From contig NZ_QZMU01000001.1 in assembly GCF_003932505.1 (NCBI RefSeq), positions 2,985,001 to 3,049,000 on the forward strand: a stretch of 64,000 nt of DNA, written 5' to 3'. This DNA comes from Thiohalobacter thiocyanaticus. Its GTDB lineage: Bacteria; Pseudomonadota; Gammaproteobacteria; Thiohalobacterales; Thiohalobacteraceae. Of this stretch, positions 7,143 through 16,492 are shown one piece after another (the first letter of the stretch is position 1; each line of letters starts with the position of its first letter). A program made the position numbers and the translations under genes. The notes beneath the pieces are model-generated. The model did not search any database, was not told the origin of the DNA, and saw only the letters and a program-made list of their open reading frames with translations.

Positions 7143-7913
7143 ATGGAGCTCATCGACACCCACTGCCACCTCGATGTGCCGGAGTTCGATCCCGATCGGG
7201 AAGCCGTGCTCAGGCGCGCGCAGGCGGCCGGCGTGACCACCATCGTCAATCCCGGCATCCATGCCGATGAATGGCCGCGGCTCATCGAACTGGCGCAGAG
7301 CAGCCCTGGCGTGCATTACGGTCTGGGCCTGCATCCGGTGTATCTGGAACGTCACAGCGACGCCGACCTCGAGCGGCTGGAACAGCTGCTCGCCGAAACC
7401 CGGCCGGTGGCCGTGGGCGAGATCGGGCTGGATTTTTACCTGCGCGACCTGGACCGCGAGCGCCAGCAGCGGCTGTTCGAGGCCCAGCTCGTCATCGCCC
7501 GCGACGCCGACCTGCCGGTGATCCTGCATGTGCGCAAGGCCCACGATCAGGTGCTGCAGGCATTGAAGCGCATCCGGGTGCGGGGCGGCATCGCCCATGC
7601 CTTCAACGGCAGTCTGCAGCAGGCGCAGCAGTACCTGGATCTGGGATTCCGTTTCGGTTTCGGCGGCATGCTCACCTTCGAGCGTTCACGCAAACTGCGC
7701 GAGCTGGCCGCGGCCCTGCCACTGGAATCCCTGGTGCTGGAGACGGATGCACCGGATCTGACCGTCGCCGCCCATCAGGGCGAACGCAACAGCCCGGAAT
7801 ACCTGCCCGACTGCCTGGCCGCCCTGGCCGGGGTGCGCGGCATCGCCCCGGAAGAAGCCGCCCGCGCCACCAGCGCCAATGCCCGTGCGGCGCTGGGGCT
7901 GGTTGAGCTATAA
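7143..7913 (+). CDS. tatD: TatD-family metal-dependent hydrolase / DNase
   Basis: 256 residues, the usual length. The start at 7,143 is chosen because MELIDTHCHLD places the metal-binding HxH motif at residues 7-9 and GAGG precedes it. Other family motifs are GLGLHPVY, VGEIGLDFY (metal-binding glutamate), ILHVRKA, GIAHAFNGS and the final LETDAPDL. These bind two metals in a TIM barrel and act on DNA 3' ends or similar substrates. The exact subgroup (YcfH, YjjV or TatD) cannot be decided from this sequence. It follows ycgL with only four bases between. Confidence 0.88.
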   Translation: MELIDTHCHLDVPEFDPDREAVLRRAQAAGVTTIVNPGIHADEWPRLIELAQSSPGVHYGLGLHPVYLERHSDADLERLEQLLAETRPVAVGEIGLDFYLRDLDRERQQRLFEAQLVIARDADLPVILHVRKAHDQVLQALKRIRVRGGIAHAFNGSLQQAQQYLDLGFRFGFGGMLTFERSRKLRELAAALPLESLVLETDAPDLTVAAHQGERNSPEYLPDCLAALAGVRGIAPEEAARATSANARAALGLVEL

Positions 7914-7934
7914 TTTTCATGTGTATTTCATTGC

Positions 7935-8019
7935 CGTCATTGCGAGCGCAGCGCGGCAATCTCGTGAAGCGGCATCTGCGGTTGGTGATGGCCGCGGCGC
8001 TGCGCGCCCAGCAATGACG
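7935..8019. repeat. Dispersed inverted repeat, TCATTGCGAG family
   Basis: CGTCATTGCGAGCGCAGCG is matched at the far end by a complementary GCAATGACG; the arms are imperfect. Relatives lie at 21,987, 35,471, 40,932, 43,884 and 57,341. Confidence 0.7.
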
Positions 8020-8044
8020 AAGTCGAGAGTGCCGATCCGCGACC

Positions 8045-8710
8045 ATGGATTTTCCCGCCCAACTCCTGCCCGACTGGCTGCTGTGGCTGAGCGCACTGAT
8101 CTATCTGCCGGCCCTGGCGCTGGCCCTGTATGTGCTGCCGCGTCAGCGGCTGGGCGACAACCAGTTCACCCATGTCTATTTCGCCGCCTGCGTGGCCATG
8201 CTTCTGCTGTGGAGCATCAAGGCCGGTATCCATCCGGCGCTGAACTTCCACCTGCTGGGCGTGACCGTGCTGACCCTGATGGTCGGCTGGGCCTATGCCT
8301 TCATCGGGGTGTCGCTGGTCGCGCTGGGCACCACGCTCAACGGCAATGCCGGCCTCGAGACCCTGGCGCTGAACGTCCTGCTCATGGGGCTGCTGCCCAT
8401 CATGTTCACCCAGCTGCTGCTGGACCTGGCGCGGCGCCGGCTGCCGCACAACTTCTTCATCTATGTCTATATCAATGGCTTTCTCGCCGGCGGCCTGTCC
8501 ATCGTGCTGGCCGCGCTCAGCGGCACCCTGCTGCTGTGGGGGCTGGGTCTGCACGACTTCGGCTGGCTGGGTCATCAGTACCTGGCCTACTTCCCGCTGA
8601 TCTTCTTCTCCGAGGCGCTGATGAGCGGCATGCTCATGACCATGCTGGTCGCACTGCGCCCGGCCTGGGTCTGTTCCTTTGACGACCGGCTCTACATCGA
8701 CGGCAAATAG
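8045..8710 (+). CDS. CbiM-like / energy-coupling factor permease family membrane protein
   Basis: 221 residues with about seven membrane segments, starting at residues 10-30. The family resemblance is to the CbiM/NikM-type substrate-binding membrane proteins of cobalt and nickel importers, seen in VTVLTLMVGWAYAFIGVSLV and PHNFFIYVYINGFLAGGLS. The histidine-led N-terminus typical of true CbiM metal binding is absent, and no ATPase or CbiQ gene is near. Stand-alone proteins of this kind are common in gammaproteobacteria without a proven substrate. The start is placed at the ATG after a weak ribosome site; the short spacing to the next gene suggests shared transcription with thioredoxin. Confidence 0.65.
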   Translation: MDFPAQLLPDWLLWLSALIYLPALALALYVLPRQRLGDNQFTHVYFAACVAMLLLWSIKAGIHPALNFHLLGVTVLTLMVGWAYAFIGVSLVALGTTLNGNAGLETLALNVLLMGLLPIMFTQLLLDLARRRLPHNFFIYVYINGFLAGGLSIVLAALSGTLLLWGLGLHDFGWLGHQYLAYFPLIFFSEALMSGMLMTMLVALRPAWVCSFDDRLYIDGK

Positions 8711-8723
8711 GGGGCCGGAACAG

Positions 8724-9093
8724 ATGCATGACAAGCGGCGGGATACGCCCATCTTCAATGTCGACTACGAGGACTTCGAGGCGCGGGTGCTCGGCCCCTC
8801 GCACGAGCGTCCCATCCTGGTCGATCTGTGGGCCGAATGGTGTTCGCCCCTGCCTGGTGATCGCGCCGGTACTGGAGCGGGTGATCGCCGGGTTCGGTGG
8901 TGCGGTCTGGCTGGCCAAGGTGGAGGTGGACGAGGGCGAGAACATGAAACTGGCCGGACACTACCGGGTGCGCGGTTTCCCCACCCTGATCCTGTTCGAG
9001 CGCGGCGCGGAACAGGCCCGGTTCAGCAGTGCGCGGCCGCAGCACTTCATCCGCGAATTCATTCAACAGCATAGCGAATTGCTGAAAGTGTAA
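8724..9093 (+). CDS. Thioredoxin family protein (one frameshift)
   Basis: Joining two frames at the CCCC run 8,847-8,850 gives a 122-residue thioredoxin. It begins MHDKRRDTPIFNVDY, has the active site WAEWCSPC and the later cis-proline strand VRGFPTLILF. The active site has serine in place of the usual glycine (WCSPC instead of WCGPC), seen in some family members. A single extra C explains the break, so the gene is probably intact in the organism. Such proteins reduce disulfides or act as co-chaperones (CnoX-like), but this one lacks the TPR tail of CnoX. It lies between the CbiM-like gene and the ATPase gene. Confidence 0.78.
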
Positions 9094-9202
9094 GATTTTT
9101 TGTCAGTTGGCCTGGACGGGGCGGGCTGATACCATGCCCGGCATGTGTTCCGTCCTGTCGGGACGGGGTTTTACCAGGCAGCAACAAGAATAAAATTCGC
9201 CC

Positions 9203-10921
9203 ATGACCCGGGTCATCACAATCAGCAGCGGCAAGGGCGGCGTGGGCAAGACCTTCATCGCCGTCAACCTCGCCGTCGAGGCCGCCCGCCGCGGTCTGAA
9301 GGTCTGCCTGTTCGATGCCGACCTGGGCCTGGCCAACGTCGATATCCTGCTCAAGCTCCAGCCCGAACGCACCCTGGTGGATGTCATCGAGGGCCGCTGC
9401 GCCCTGCGCGACATCCTGCTGTCCACCGAATTCGGCGTGGACGTGGTCCCGGGCAGCTCGGGCGTGGACGTCATGGCCAATCTGCCGCCGGACCGGCTGC
9501 AGCCGCTGCAGTCCCAGTTCGAGGTACTCAAGGACTACGACCTGGTACTGTTCGACACCTCCTCGGGGATCGGCCGCGGCGTGATGTCCATCATCCTGGC
9601 CTCGCCCGAGGTCTGTCTGGTCATCACCCCCGAGCCCACCTCGCTGACCGATGCCTACGGCATGGTCAAGCTGCTCTACCGCGACGGCTTCAAAGGCCAG
9701 TTGAGCGTGATCGTCAACAATGCCCGTACCAATGCCCTGGCCGAGCATACCTTCGAACGTTTCCGCGAGGTGGCCCGGGTCTATCTGCAGCGTTCCCTGC
9801 CGTTGCAGGGCGTGGTGCCCTTCGACAGCCGGGTCGGCGAGGCGATCCGCCAGCAGCGCCCCTTCCTGGTGAGTGCGCCGGACGCGCCCGCGGCCCGGCG
9901 GCTGGCCGCCCTTGCCGAGCGCCTGCTGTCCTCCACGGCACCCGCGGGCGACGGGATCGAACACTTCTGGCAGGGCTATCTGGAGCGGCTGGCCGAAACC
10001 GGGGCGGAGACGGCTCAGACCGTGGCGGCACCGGTGGCCGCCGAGCCGTCCGCAGAGGTCTATCCCGGGCCGGAGCTGATCCATCAACTCACCGCCCGGC
10101 TGGAGGAACTGTCCAGCCAGGTGCAGGCTTTGAGCACACAGTTCGATACCGCCCGGTCAGCCCCCGGGGCAAGCCCTGCGCAGTCCGTCCCGGCGGCAGA
10201 CGAGGAGGCCGGGCCGGAGCGCCGCGAAGGGGTGATACGGCTCCCGCGCGGCGCGCGCCATGCCCGCAGTCTGCGTCAGGGCCGCCGGCCCACGCCGATC
10301 GACAGTCTGCAGCTGCGCCGCATCACCGGGCGGCTGCTGCTGCGGGCACAGGAGCAGGCCGGGGGCAGGGTGACGGTCGATACCGCCAGCAGGGAACTGG
10401 AGGAAGACAACAGCCTGCATCTGGTCCCCGGCCGTTACACCTGCATTGCGCTTGCCCTGGAAGCGGTCGAGCAGCCGCGCCAGTTCGTCAGCGACGTACT
10501 GGAGATCTGTGAAATCGACGGCTGTGATGTCCGGGAGCTGACCTCCAGCCAGCATCTGTGGTTGACGAGTGACCGTGACGGTTGCATCAAGCTGGATGCC
10601 TCCGACGCGGTGCTGGCCCGGCTCGAAATCTATGTCATGGCGGGCCAGGCCGTGATGGAGGACGGAATGCAGACGATGGAACAGCCTGTACCGCCGCAGC
10701 CCGCCCGTCTGGCCAGGACAGCCGTGTCGGGGAGCGTCTGGCCGCGGCTGGCGGAGCACCACCGTGACCGGCTGGTACGCGAAGCGGAACTCAGCGATGC
10801 GGACATGGATGTCTATCGGCTGAAACGCTTTGGCCGCTCGCCGTTGTTCTGTGCGGTGATGCGGACAGAGGTTTCGCGCAAGCTGGATAATGGTAGCAAG
10901 GTCAATGGCGCCGGAGACTGA
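9203..10921 (+). CDS. MinD/ParA/FlhG-type ATPase with long C-terminal extension
   Basis: 572 residues. The first 260 form a deviant-Walker ATPase: SSGKGGVGKT at residues 8-17, the switch strand CLFDADLGLANVD near 38 and VLFDTSSGIG near 115. LGLANVDILL is typical of FlhG/MinD. After a proline/alanine-rich linker (about 275-340) comes a second part of about 230 residues with no domain I recognise; it contains RRITGRLLLRAQEQAGGRV and a cysteine-containing strand pair. No flagellar, chemotaxis or chromosome-partition genes lie next to it. It could position a surface structure or complex, but that is inference from the ATPase family only. Confidence 0.7.
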   Translation: MTRVITISSGKGGVGKTFIAVNLAVEAARRGLKVCLFDADLGLANVDILLKLQPERTLVDVIEGRCALRDILLSTEFGVDVVPGSSGVDVMANLPPDRLQPLQSQFEVLKDYDLVLFDTSSGIGRGVMSIILASPEVCLVITPEPTSLTDAYGMVKLLYRDGFKGQLSVIVNNARTNALAEHTFERFREVARVYLQRSLPLQGVVPFDSRVGEAIRQQRPFLVSAPDAPAARRLAALAERLLSSTAPAGDGIEHFWQGYLERLAETGAETAQTVAAPVAAEPSAEVYPGPELIHQLTARLEELSSQVQALSTQFDTARSAPGASPAQSVPAADEEAGPERREGVIRLPRGARHARSLRQGRRPTPIDSLQLRRITGRLLLRAQEQAGGRVTVDTASRELEEDNSLHLVPGRYTCIALALEAVEQPRQFVSDVLEICEIDGCDVRELTSSQHLWLTSDRDGCIKLDASDAVLARLEIYVMAGQAVMEDGMQTMEQPVPPQPARLARTAVSGSVWPRLAEHHRDRLVREAELSDADMDVYRLKRFGRSPLFCAVMRTEVSRKLDNGSKVNGAGD

Positions 10922-11338
10922 GTTTTCCTTGCGGCGAAACCGTATGCGGTGTGGGTGATCGCCGGGCCGGTTCCGAAGCAGCTGTCTGTTTACTCAGATG
11001 TCAGAAAACATGACTACGGTTGCACAGCGTCATTCCCGTGCCGGCGCAGGCCGGTACGGGAATGACGGTGCCTTGGGTGTTGTAGCCAGTATTTCGATCG
11101 TTGTGTAATTCCTTCCTTCTTTTCTCCTTCCCAGCCCCTGACTGATTCACTCTGGTTACCTGGCCTGGACCAGGTGGAAATGGAATGCCTGCAACAGGCG
11201 CTCGCCCTCACAGCTTGTAGGTATTCGTCCGTCAGACTACAGAGTTGTGGGCCAGATCACAGTGCGAGAAAACTGACGCGGTAGTATTCTTGACTAAAAT
11301 CATAAGCAATAACGCGCCTCAACCTCCCAGGGCGGTTT
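10922..11338. other. Intergenic region before the kinase operon
   Basis: It contains a near-perfect inverted repeat at 11,028-11,067, a pyrimidine-rich stretch (11,110-11,135) and the expected promoter region of the histidine kinase. The segment TTGACTAAAATCATAAGC near 11,289 is AT-rich and may contribute to a promoter. No gene is seen. Confidence 0.5.
11028..11067. repeat. Inverted repeat CGTCATTCCCGT / ACGGGAATGACG
   Basis: Twelve-base perfect arms with a GC-rich loop that itself contains GCCGG/CCGGT. A member of the TCATTCC family found at nine places in this window. It lies just after the ATPase gene and could stop transcription or cap the mRNA. Confidence 0.8.
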
Positions 11339-13582
11339 ATGTCCGACTTTCCAGCCAGTACAGCAGTGGCCGAAAACCGGCTCGACACGAGCACTGGCAT
11401 CGCAACACGCAGCCTCGGTCTACTGCCGCGATTCGTCCTGCTCTGGCTGCTGCTGTCGCTGATCGTGGCCGGCGTGTTGTGGCTGCTGTACTGGGTCCAG
11501 CTCAAGCATCTGCAGTCACTGAGCCTGATCGAGGAAAGCCAGGCGGTGGAGCTGGCAGTCCAGTCCATCCGCGCAGAGCTGGCGCAAGCCGGCGCTGATC
11601 TGGTCCTGCTTTCCAGGCAGAGCGTTCTGAAACAATGGCTGCATTCCCCGACACCGCATAACCACGAGCGGATCACCTCCGACTATGTTGCCTTTCTGAA
11701 AAGCAGCGGACGCTACGACAATGTCAGGTTCATCGATGCATGGGGCCAGGAGTTCGTGCGGGTGAACTGGATTGACGGGCAGCCGACCGTGGTCGGTGAG
11801 GATGCCCTGCAGGACAAGTCCAACCGCTACTATATCAAGGAAAGTCTGGAACTCGGGCCGGGCGAAATCTATATCTCGCCCTTCGATCTGAATCTCGAGA
11901 GGGGTGAGATCGTGAAGCCGATGAAGCCGGTCATCCGCTTCGCAACCTCGATCCATGACGAGGCAGACGTCAAGCGCGGTGTTCTCGTTCTGAATTATAA
12001 CGGCCGGCGGCTGATAGAGCGGATACGTGAAATTGCCTCCCAGACTTCCAGCCATCTGTGGCTGCTGAACGAGCAGGGCTACTGGCTGTTCGGGGCCAGG
12101 TCGGAGCAGGAATGGGGGTTCATGTTCGATGATCGCGAACAGCTGCATTTCAAGGCGGATTATCCGCAGATCTGGCGGGCGATCATGGACAGCTCCAGCC
12201 GCGGTACCCTGAACACCGACGATGGTCTTTTTACCTACGCTGTGCTCTCGCCCACCGGTCTGATGCACGAGTACGAGGGGATTGATTTCAAGGCCGGGGA
12301 GCGCTGGGTGGTTGTCTCCCATGCGCCGTCGGAAATACTGGCAAACCGGATGCAGGGACCGGTCTACAGTCTGGTGGTCGCTTTCTTCCTGTTGTCACTG
12401 TTCACCGCCATCGTCGCCTGGGCCATCACCTACTACGTACACAAGCGCAGACAGGCCGAATCAGCGCTGCTTTCCAGCGAGTCGGCCTGGCGTGGTCTGG
12501 TGGAGTCCGCACCGGATGCCATCGTGGTGGTGAATGAGAGCGGCCACATCGAGATCGCCAACGCCCAGGCCGAGGCCCTGTTCGGTTACAGCCGTGCCGA
12601 ACTGATCGGTCAGCCCGTCGAAAAGCTCATTCCGCAGCGTTATGCGGGTCACCATGTGCAGCTGAGGGGCGATTATGCGCAAGAGCCGAAGGCGCGGCCG
12701 ATGGGCGAAGGCAGGGTGCTCTACGGGCTACGCAAGGACGGCAGCGAGTTCCCTGTCTCGATCAGTCTCAGTCCGATACAGGTCGATAACAAGCTCCGTG
12801 TCATAAGCGACATCCGTGACGTCACCGCCGAGCGCGAGGCCGAGCGGCATATCCGCGAACTCAACACGCAGCTGGTGGAGCAGAACAACGAGCTGGAGCG
12901 TATCAACCGCGAGCTGGAGGCCTTCAGCTATTCCGTCTCGCATGATCTCAGGGCACCGTTGCGGGCGATTGACGGTTTCAGCGAGATCCTGTCGCAGGAA
13001 TATGCCGATGAACTCGATCAGCGGGGAAGGGATTATCTGCAGCGGGTACGCAGGGCCGCCCAGAAGATGGGGCAGCTCATCGACGATCTGCTCAACCTGT
13101 CCCGGATCGCGCGGGCGGAAATACGTTTTCAGGATGTCGATCTCAGTGCCATGGCCGCTGATGCCCTGCGCGAGCTGGAACAGCAGGAGCCGGAGCGCCG
13201 GGTGGAGGCACTGATCCAGGAGGATATACAGGTCCGCGGCGACAGTCGGCTGCTGCGGATCGTGCTGGATAACCTCCTGGCCAATGCATGGAAGTTCACC
13301 CGCGACAAGGGCGATGCCCGGATCCTGTTCGGCATGGAGCGTCAGCAGGAGGAGACGGTGTATTACATCCAGGACAACGGGGCCGGATTCGATATGGCCT
13401 ATGCAGACAGGATGTTCGGTGCCTTTCAGCGGCTGCATGATGCTTCCGAGTTTCCCGGTACCGGGATCGGCCTGGCGACGGTGCAGCGCGTGATACACAA
13501 ACACGGCGGCCGGATATGGGCGCGCGGCGAGCCGGGGGAAGGGGCAAGCTTTTATTTCACACTGGGCCGGGAGATGGCATGA
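11339..13582 (+). CDS. Membrane sensor histidine kinase (periplasmic sensor-PAS-HisKA-HATPase)
   Basis: 747 residues. One membrane helix lies near residues 30-55 (FVLLWLLLSLIVAGVLWLLY) and a second near 340-365; between them is a periplasmic sensing domain of about 285 residues, probably dCache-like. A PAS domain follows (ESAPDAIVVVNESG, FGYSRAELIG). A coiled linker leads to the phospho-acceptor box FSYSVSHDLRAPLRAI, with the active histidine. The ATP domain has DNLLANAWKFT, DNGAGFDM and GTGIGLATV. The order resembles phytochrome-type kinases that signal to stand-alone receivers. The stop overlaps the next start (ATGA), so kinase and receiver are translated together. The signal sensed is unknown. 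Confidence 0.88.
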   Translation: MSDFPASTAVAENRLDTSTGIATRSLGLLPRFVLLWLLLSLIVAGVLWLLYWVQLKHLQSLSLIEESQAVELAVQSIRAELAQAGADLVLLSRQSVLKQWLHSPTPHNHERITSDYVAFLKSSGRYDNVRFIDAWGQEFVRVNWIDGQPTVVGEDALQDKSNRYYIKESLELGPGEIYISPFDLNLERGEIVKPMKPVIRFATSIHDEADVKRGVLVLNYNGRRLIERIREIASQTSSHLWLLNEQGYWLFGARSEQEWGFMFDDREQLHFKADYPQIWRAIMDSSSRGTLNTDDGLFTYAVLSPTGLMHEYEGIDFKAGERWVVVSHAPSEILANRMQGPVYSLVVAFFLLSLFTAIVAWAITYYVHKRRQAESALLSSESAWRGLVESAPDAIVVVNESGHIEIANAQAEALFGYSRAELIGQPVEKLIPQRYAGHHVQLRGDYAQEPKARPMGEGRVLYGLRKDGSEFPVSISLSPIQVDNKLRVISDIRDVTAEREAERHIRELNTQLVEQNNELERINRELEAFSYSVSHDLRAPLRAIDGFSEILSQEYADELDQRGRDYLQRVRRAAQKMGQLIDDLLNLSRIARAEIRFQDVDLSAMAADALRELEQQEPERRVEALIQEDIQVRGDSRLLRIVLDNLLANAWKFTRDKGDARILFGMERQQEETVYYIQDNGAGFDMAYADRMFGAFQRLHDASEFPGTGIGLATVQRVIHKHGGRIWARGEPGEGASFYFTLGREMA

Positions 13583-14019
13583 CGAACAGGACCATTCTGC
13601 TGGTGGAAGACAACCCGGACGACGAGGCGCTGACACTGCACGCGCTGCGAAAGAACAACCTGGGCAATACCGTGGTGGTCGCCCGCGATGGGGTTCAGGC
13701 CCTGGAATACCTGTGCGTGGACAAGGAGGGTCAGGAACAGATGCCGGCGGGCGAACTGCCGGCCGTGGTGCTGCTTGATCTCAACCTGCCCAGAATCAAT
13801 GGCCTGGAAGTGCTGCGGCGAATTCGTGAACACCCTCGTACCAGGCTGCTGCCAGTGGTGCTGCTGACCTCGTCCACGGAGGAGGAGGACCGGCTTCAGG
13901 GGTATAGCCTGGGAGCGAACAGCTATGTGCGCAAACCGGTCGACTTCAATGCCTTCGTTGAGGCGGCCGGACAGCTGGGGCTGTACTGGCTGTTGTTGAA
14001 CGAGTCCCCCCATGCCTGA
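13579..14019 (+). CDS. Single-domain response regulator (Rcp1/CheY-like)
   Basis: 146 residues, a receiver domain with no output. ILLVEDNPDDEALT carries the acidic pocket, AVVLLDLNLPRINGLEV the phospho-acceptor aspartate, LTSSTEEED the conserved Ser/Thr and SYVRKPVDFN the lysine. The NPDD box and the end LGLYWLLLNE place it with Rcp1-type receivers that partner PAS-containing kinases. It starts inside the kinase stop codon and its own end overlaps the next gene, so the three proteins are made from one transcript in step. It probably relays phosphate or competes with the receiver of the following protein. Confidence 0.9.
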   Translation: MTNRTILLVEDNPDDEALTLHALRKNNLGNTVVVARDGVQALEYLCVDKEGQEQMPAGELPAVVLLDLNLPRINGLEVLRRIREHPRTRLLPVVLLTSSTEEEDRLQGYSLGANSYVRKPVDFNAFVEAAGQLGLYWLLLNESPHA

Positions 14020-16492
14020 TTCGGGAGCAACCATGATTGACGAGAGCGACGCACATCTCAGTGCCCTGATCGTCGAGGATTCCGAAGACGATGCCCTGCT
14101 GCTGATCAGTCACCTGGAGTCCGGCGGCTATCGGGTTGGCTGGCAGCGGGTCGAGACCAGTGACGCGCTGCGTCGCGCGGTCACTGAGGACAGGTGGGAT
14201 ATCGTGTTTTCGGATTATGCCATGCCGCATTTCAGTGGTGACAAGGCGCTGAGCCTGTTGCGGCAGTACGACCAGGATGTCCCTTTCATTTTCGTCTCGG
14301 GCAATATCGGCGAGGAGACCGCCGTGGCGGCGATGAAGGCCGGGGCCCAGGACTATGTGATGAAATCCAACCTCAAGCGCCTGGTGCCGGTGGTGCAGCG
14401 CGAACTGGCCGAGGCCGAACTCCGGCGTCGGCAGCGGCAGGTGGAGGATAAGCTGCGCAAGCTTTCAATGGTGGTGGAAAATGCCGTCGACGGTGTCTTC
14501 ATTACCGACAGCAGCGGGCAGATCGAATACGTCAATCCGGCGTTCGAGCGCATTACCGGATTCAGCGGGCGGGAAGTAAGCGGGCGTGATCCGGCGCTGC
14601 TCAATTCGGGACGGCATGGCAAGGCCTTCTTTCGCCGCATGTGGCAGACCCTGCACAAGGGCCAGGTGTTTCGTGACACCTTCATCAACCGGCGCAAGGA
14701 TGGCCAGGAATTCTATGAGGAAAAGGCGATCATGCCGCTGCTCGATGCGCAGGGCGAAATCAGTCATTTCGTCTCCATCGGCCGTGATGTTACCGCTCAG
14801 GTTCGCGAGCGGGCTGAACGCGAGCGGATGAACGCCATTATCGAGGCCACGCCGGACTTCGTGGCAATTGCCGATGAATGCGGCAGACTGCTGTACGTCA
14901 ACCGGGCCGGGTGCGAGATGCTGGGGCTGGGACCGCAGCCAGCGGACTGGGACGGAGCGGATCTTGATGATCTGTGCCACGACGAAACGGCGCGGGTCCG
15001 TCTGCAGGAGGCCCTGGCTACCGCCCGGCGCAAGGGACTGTGGGAAAGCGAGATCGAACTCTGCTCCCGCGAAGGGAAAGTGATCCCGGTCTCGCAGGTG
15101 ATCCTGGCGCACACCGGTGCCGACGCCAAGGTCGAATTCTATTCGACCATCGCCCGTGATATCACCGAGCGCAAGCGGTTCGAGTCCCAGCTCCAGTACC
15201 AGGCGAGCCACGACATGTTGACCGGCCTGCCGAATCGGGTGCTGCTGATGCACCGGCTGCAGATGGAAATGGACCGGGCTCAGCGCCACTCGACCCGGGC
15301 CGCGGTTCTGTTCCTGGATCTGGATAACTTCAAGCGGGTCAACGACAGCCTCGGCCACCAGGCCGGGGATGCGCTGCTGCAGCGCGTGGCCTGGCGGCTG
15401 GGCAACTGCCTCAGGCCGAACGATACCGTCGCCCGCCTGGGCGGAGACGAGTTCGCCATCGTTATGAGCGACGTCAGGGACATTGATAACATCCTTACCA
15501 TCATCCACAAGCTGCGGGCCACCTTCGATAGTCCGATCCTGGTTGGCACCCAGGAGCTGTTCGTGGGCTTCAGCGCCGGCATAGCGGTATACCCCAATGA
15601 CGGCGACAGTCACGATATCCTGCTGCAGAACGCCGATACCGCCATGTACCGCGCCAAGGCGATGGGCAAGGGAGAGTACCAGTTCTATGCCGCCGGCATG
15701 AATGCGCGCGGACAGGAGCTGCTCAGCCTGGAAACCGACCTGCGCCGGGCATTGCAGCGCGAGGAACTGGTCCTGTACTACCAGCCGCAGATGGATCTCG
15801 GCAGCGGCAGGATCGTTGCCGTGGAGGCCCTGTTGCGCTGGCAGCATCCGGAAAAGGGCCTGGTGCCGCCATCGGACTTCATTCCGATACTCGAGGAAAG
15901 CGGATTGATCAATGTGGCGGGCGACTGGGTGCTGCGGCGAGCCTGCGCTGACTGCGCCAGGCTGATTGGACAGCTGGGTTCGGTGATGCGGGTGGCGGTG
16001 AATGTTTCACCCCGGCAGTTCAACGATCCCGGTTTCGTGGATTCCGTACGCAGGGTGCTGGGCAGGCAGCGGATCCCCGCGGGTTGTCTGGAGCTGGAGA
16101 TTACGGAAGAGATCGTCATGCAGGAGGTAAGCATGACAGGATCGACGCTGAGTGAGCTGGACCGGCTGGGCGTGCGCCTGGCCGTGGACGATTTCGGTAC
16201 CGGTTATTCCTCGATGGCCTACCTCAAACGCTTTCCGCTTGATGCCCTGAAAATCGACCGCACCTTCGTCGAGGGCCTGCCCGGGGATCAGGGCAATGCG
16301 GCGATCGTGGAGGCAAGCATCTATCTCGGGCGGAAACTGGGCCTGGAGGTGATCGCGGAGGGCGTTGAAACAGCCGTGCAACGGGAGTTCCTCCAGGCCC
16401 ACCAGTGCGATCTCATCCAGGGTTACGCCCTGGGCCGGCCGATGCCGCTGCCGGCCCTGATCGAGTTCCTGCGGGACATATCACGGCACTAG
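14012..16492 (+). CDS. REC-PAS-PAS-GGDEF-EAL cyclic-di-GMP signalling protein
   Basis: 826 residues. The receiver comes first (ALIVEDSEDDALLL; acceptor D in DIVFSDYAMP), then two PAS domains (about 150-270 and 275-390), then GGDEF with an intact RLGGDEFAIV motif, then EAL with VAVEALLRWQHP and DDFGTGYSSMAYL. Both catalytic motifs look functional, so it could make or break cyclic di-GMP, or one domain may regulate the other. ATG 14,012 overlaps the stop of the preceding receiver; ATG 14,033 with a GGGA site is an alternative. The operon gives a path from a periplasmic signal to cyclic di-GMP. The stop abuts the stop of the convergent ppiC gene. Confidence 0.9.
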   Translation: MPDSGATMIDESDAHLSALIVEDSEDDALLLISHLESGGYRVGWQRVETSDALRRAVTEDRWDIVFSDYAMPHFSGDKALSLLRQYDQDVPFIFVSGNIGEETAVAAMKAGAQDYVMKSNLKRLVPVVQRELAEAELRRRQRQVEDKLRKLSMVVENAVDGVFITDSSGQIEYVNPAFERITGFSGREVSGRDPALLNSGRHGKAFFRRMWQTLHKGQVFRDTFINRRKDGQEFYEEKAIMPLLDAQGEISHFVSIGRDVTAQVRERAERERMNAIIEATPDFVAIADECGRLLYVNRAGCEMLGLGPQPADWDGADLDDLCHDETARVRLQEALATARRKGLWESEIELCSREGKVIPVSQVILAHTGADAKVEFYSTIARDITERKRFESQLQYQASHDMLTGLPNRVLLMHRLQMEMDRAQRHSTRAAVLFLDLDNFKRVNDSLGHQAGDALLQRVAWRLGNCLRPNDTVARLGGDEFAIVMSDVRDIDNILTIIHKLRATFDSPILVGTQELFVGFSAGIAVYPNDGDSHDILLQNADTAMYRAKAMGKGEYQFYAAGMNARGQELLSLETDLRRALQREELVLYYQPQMDLGSGRIVAVEALLRWQHPEKGLVPPSDFIPILEESGLINVAGDWVLRRACADCARLIGQLGSVMRVAVNVSPRQFNDPGFVDSVRRVLGRQRIPAGCLELEITEEIVMQEVSMTGSTLSELDRLGVRLAVDDFGTGYSSMAYLKRFPLDALKIDRTFVEGLPGDQGNAAIVEASIYLGRKLGLEVIAEGVETAVQREFLQAHQCDLIQGYALGRPMPLPALIEFLRDISRH

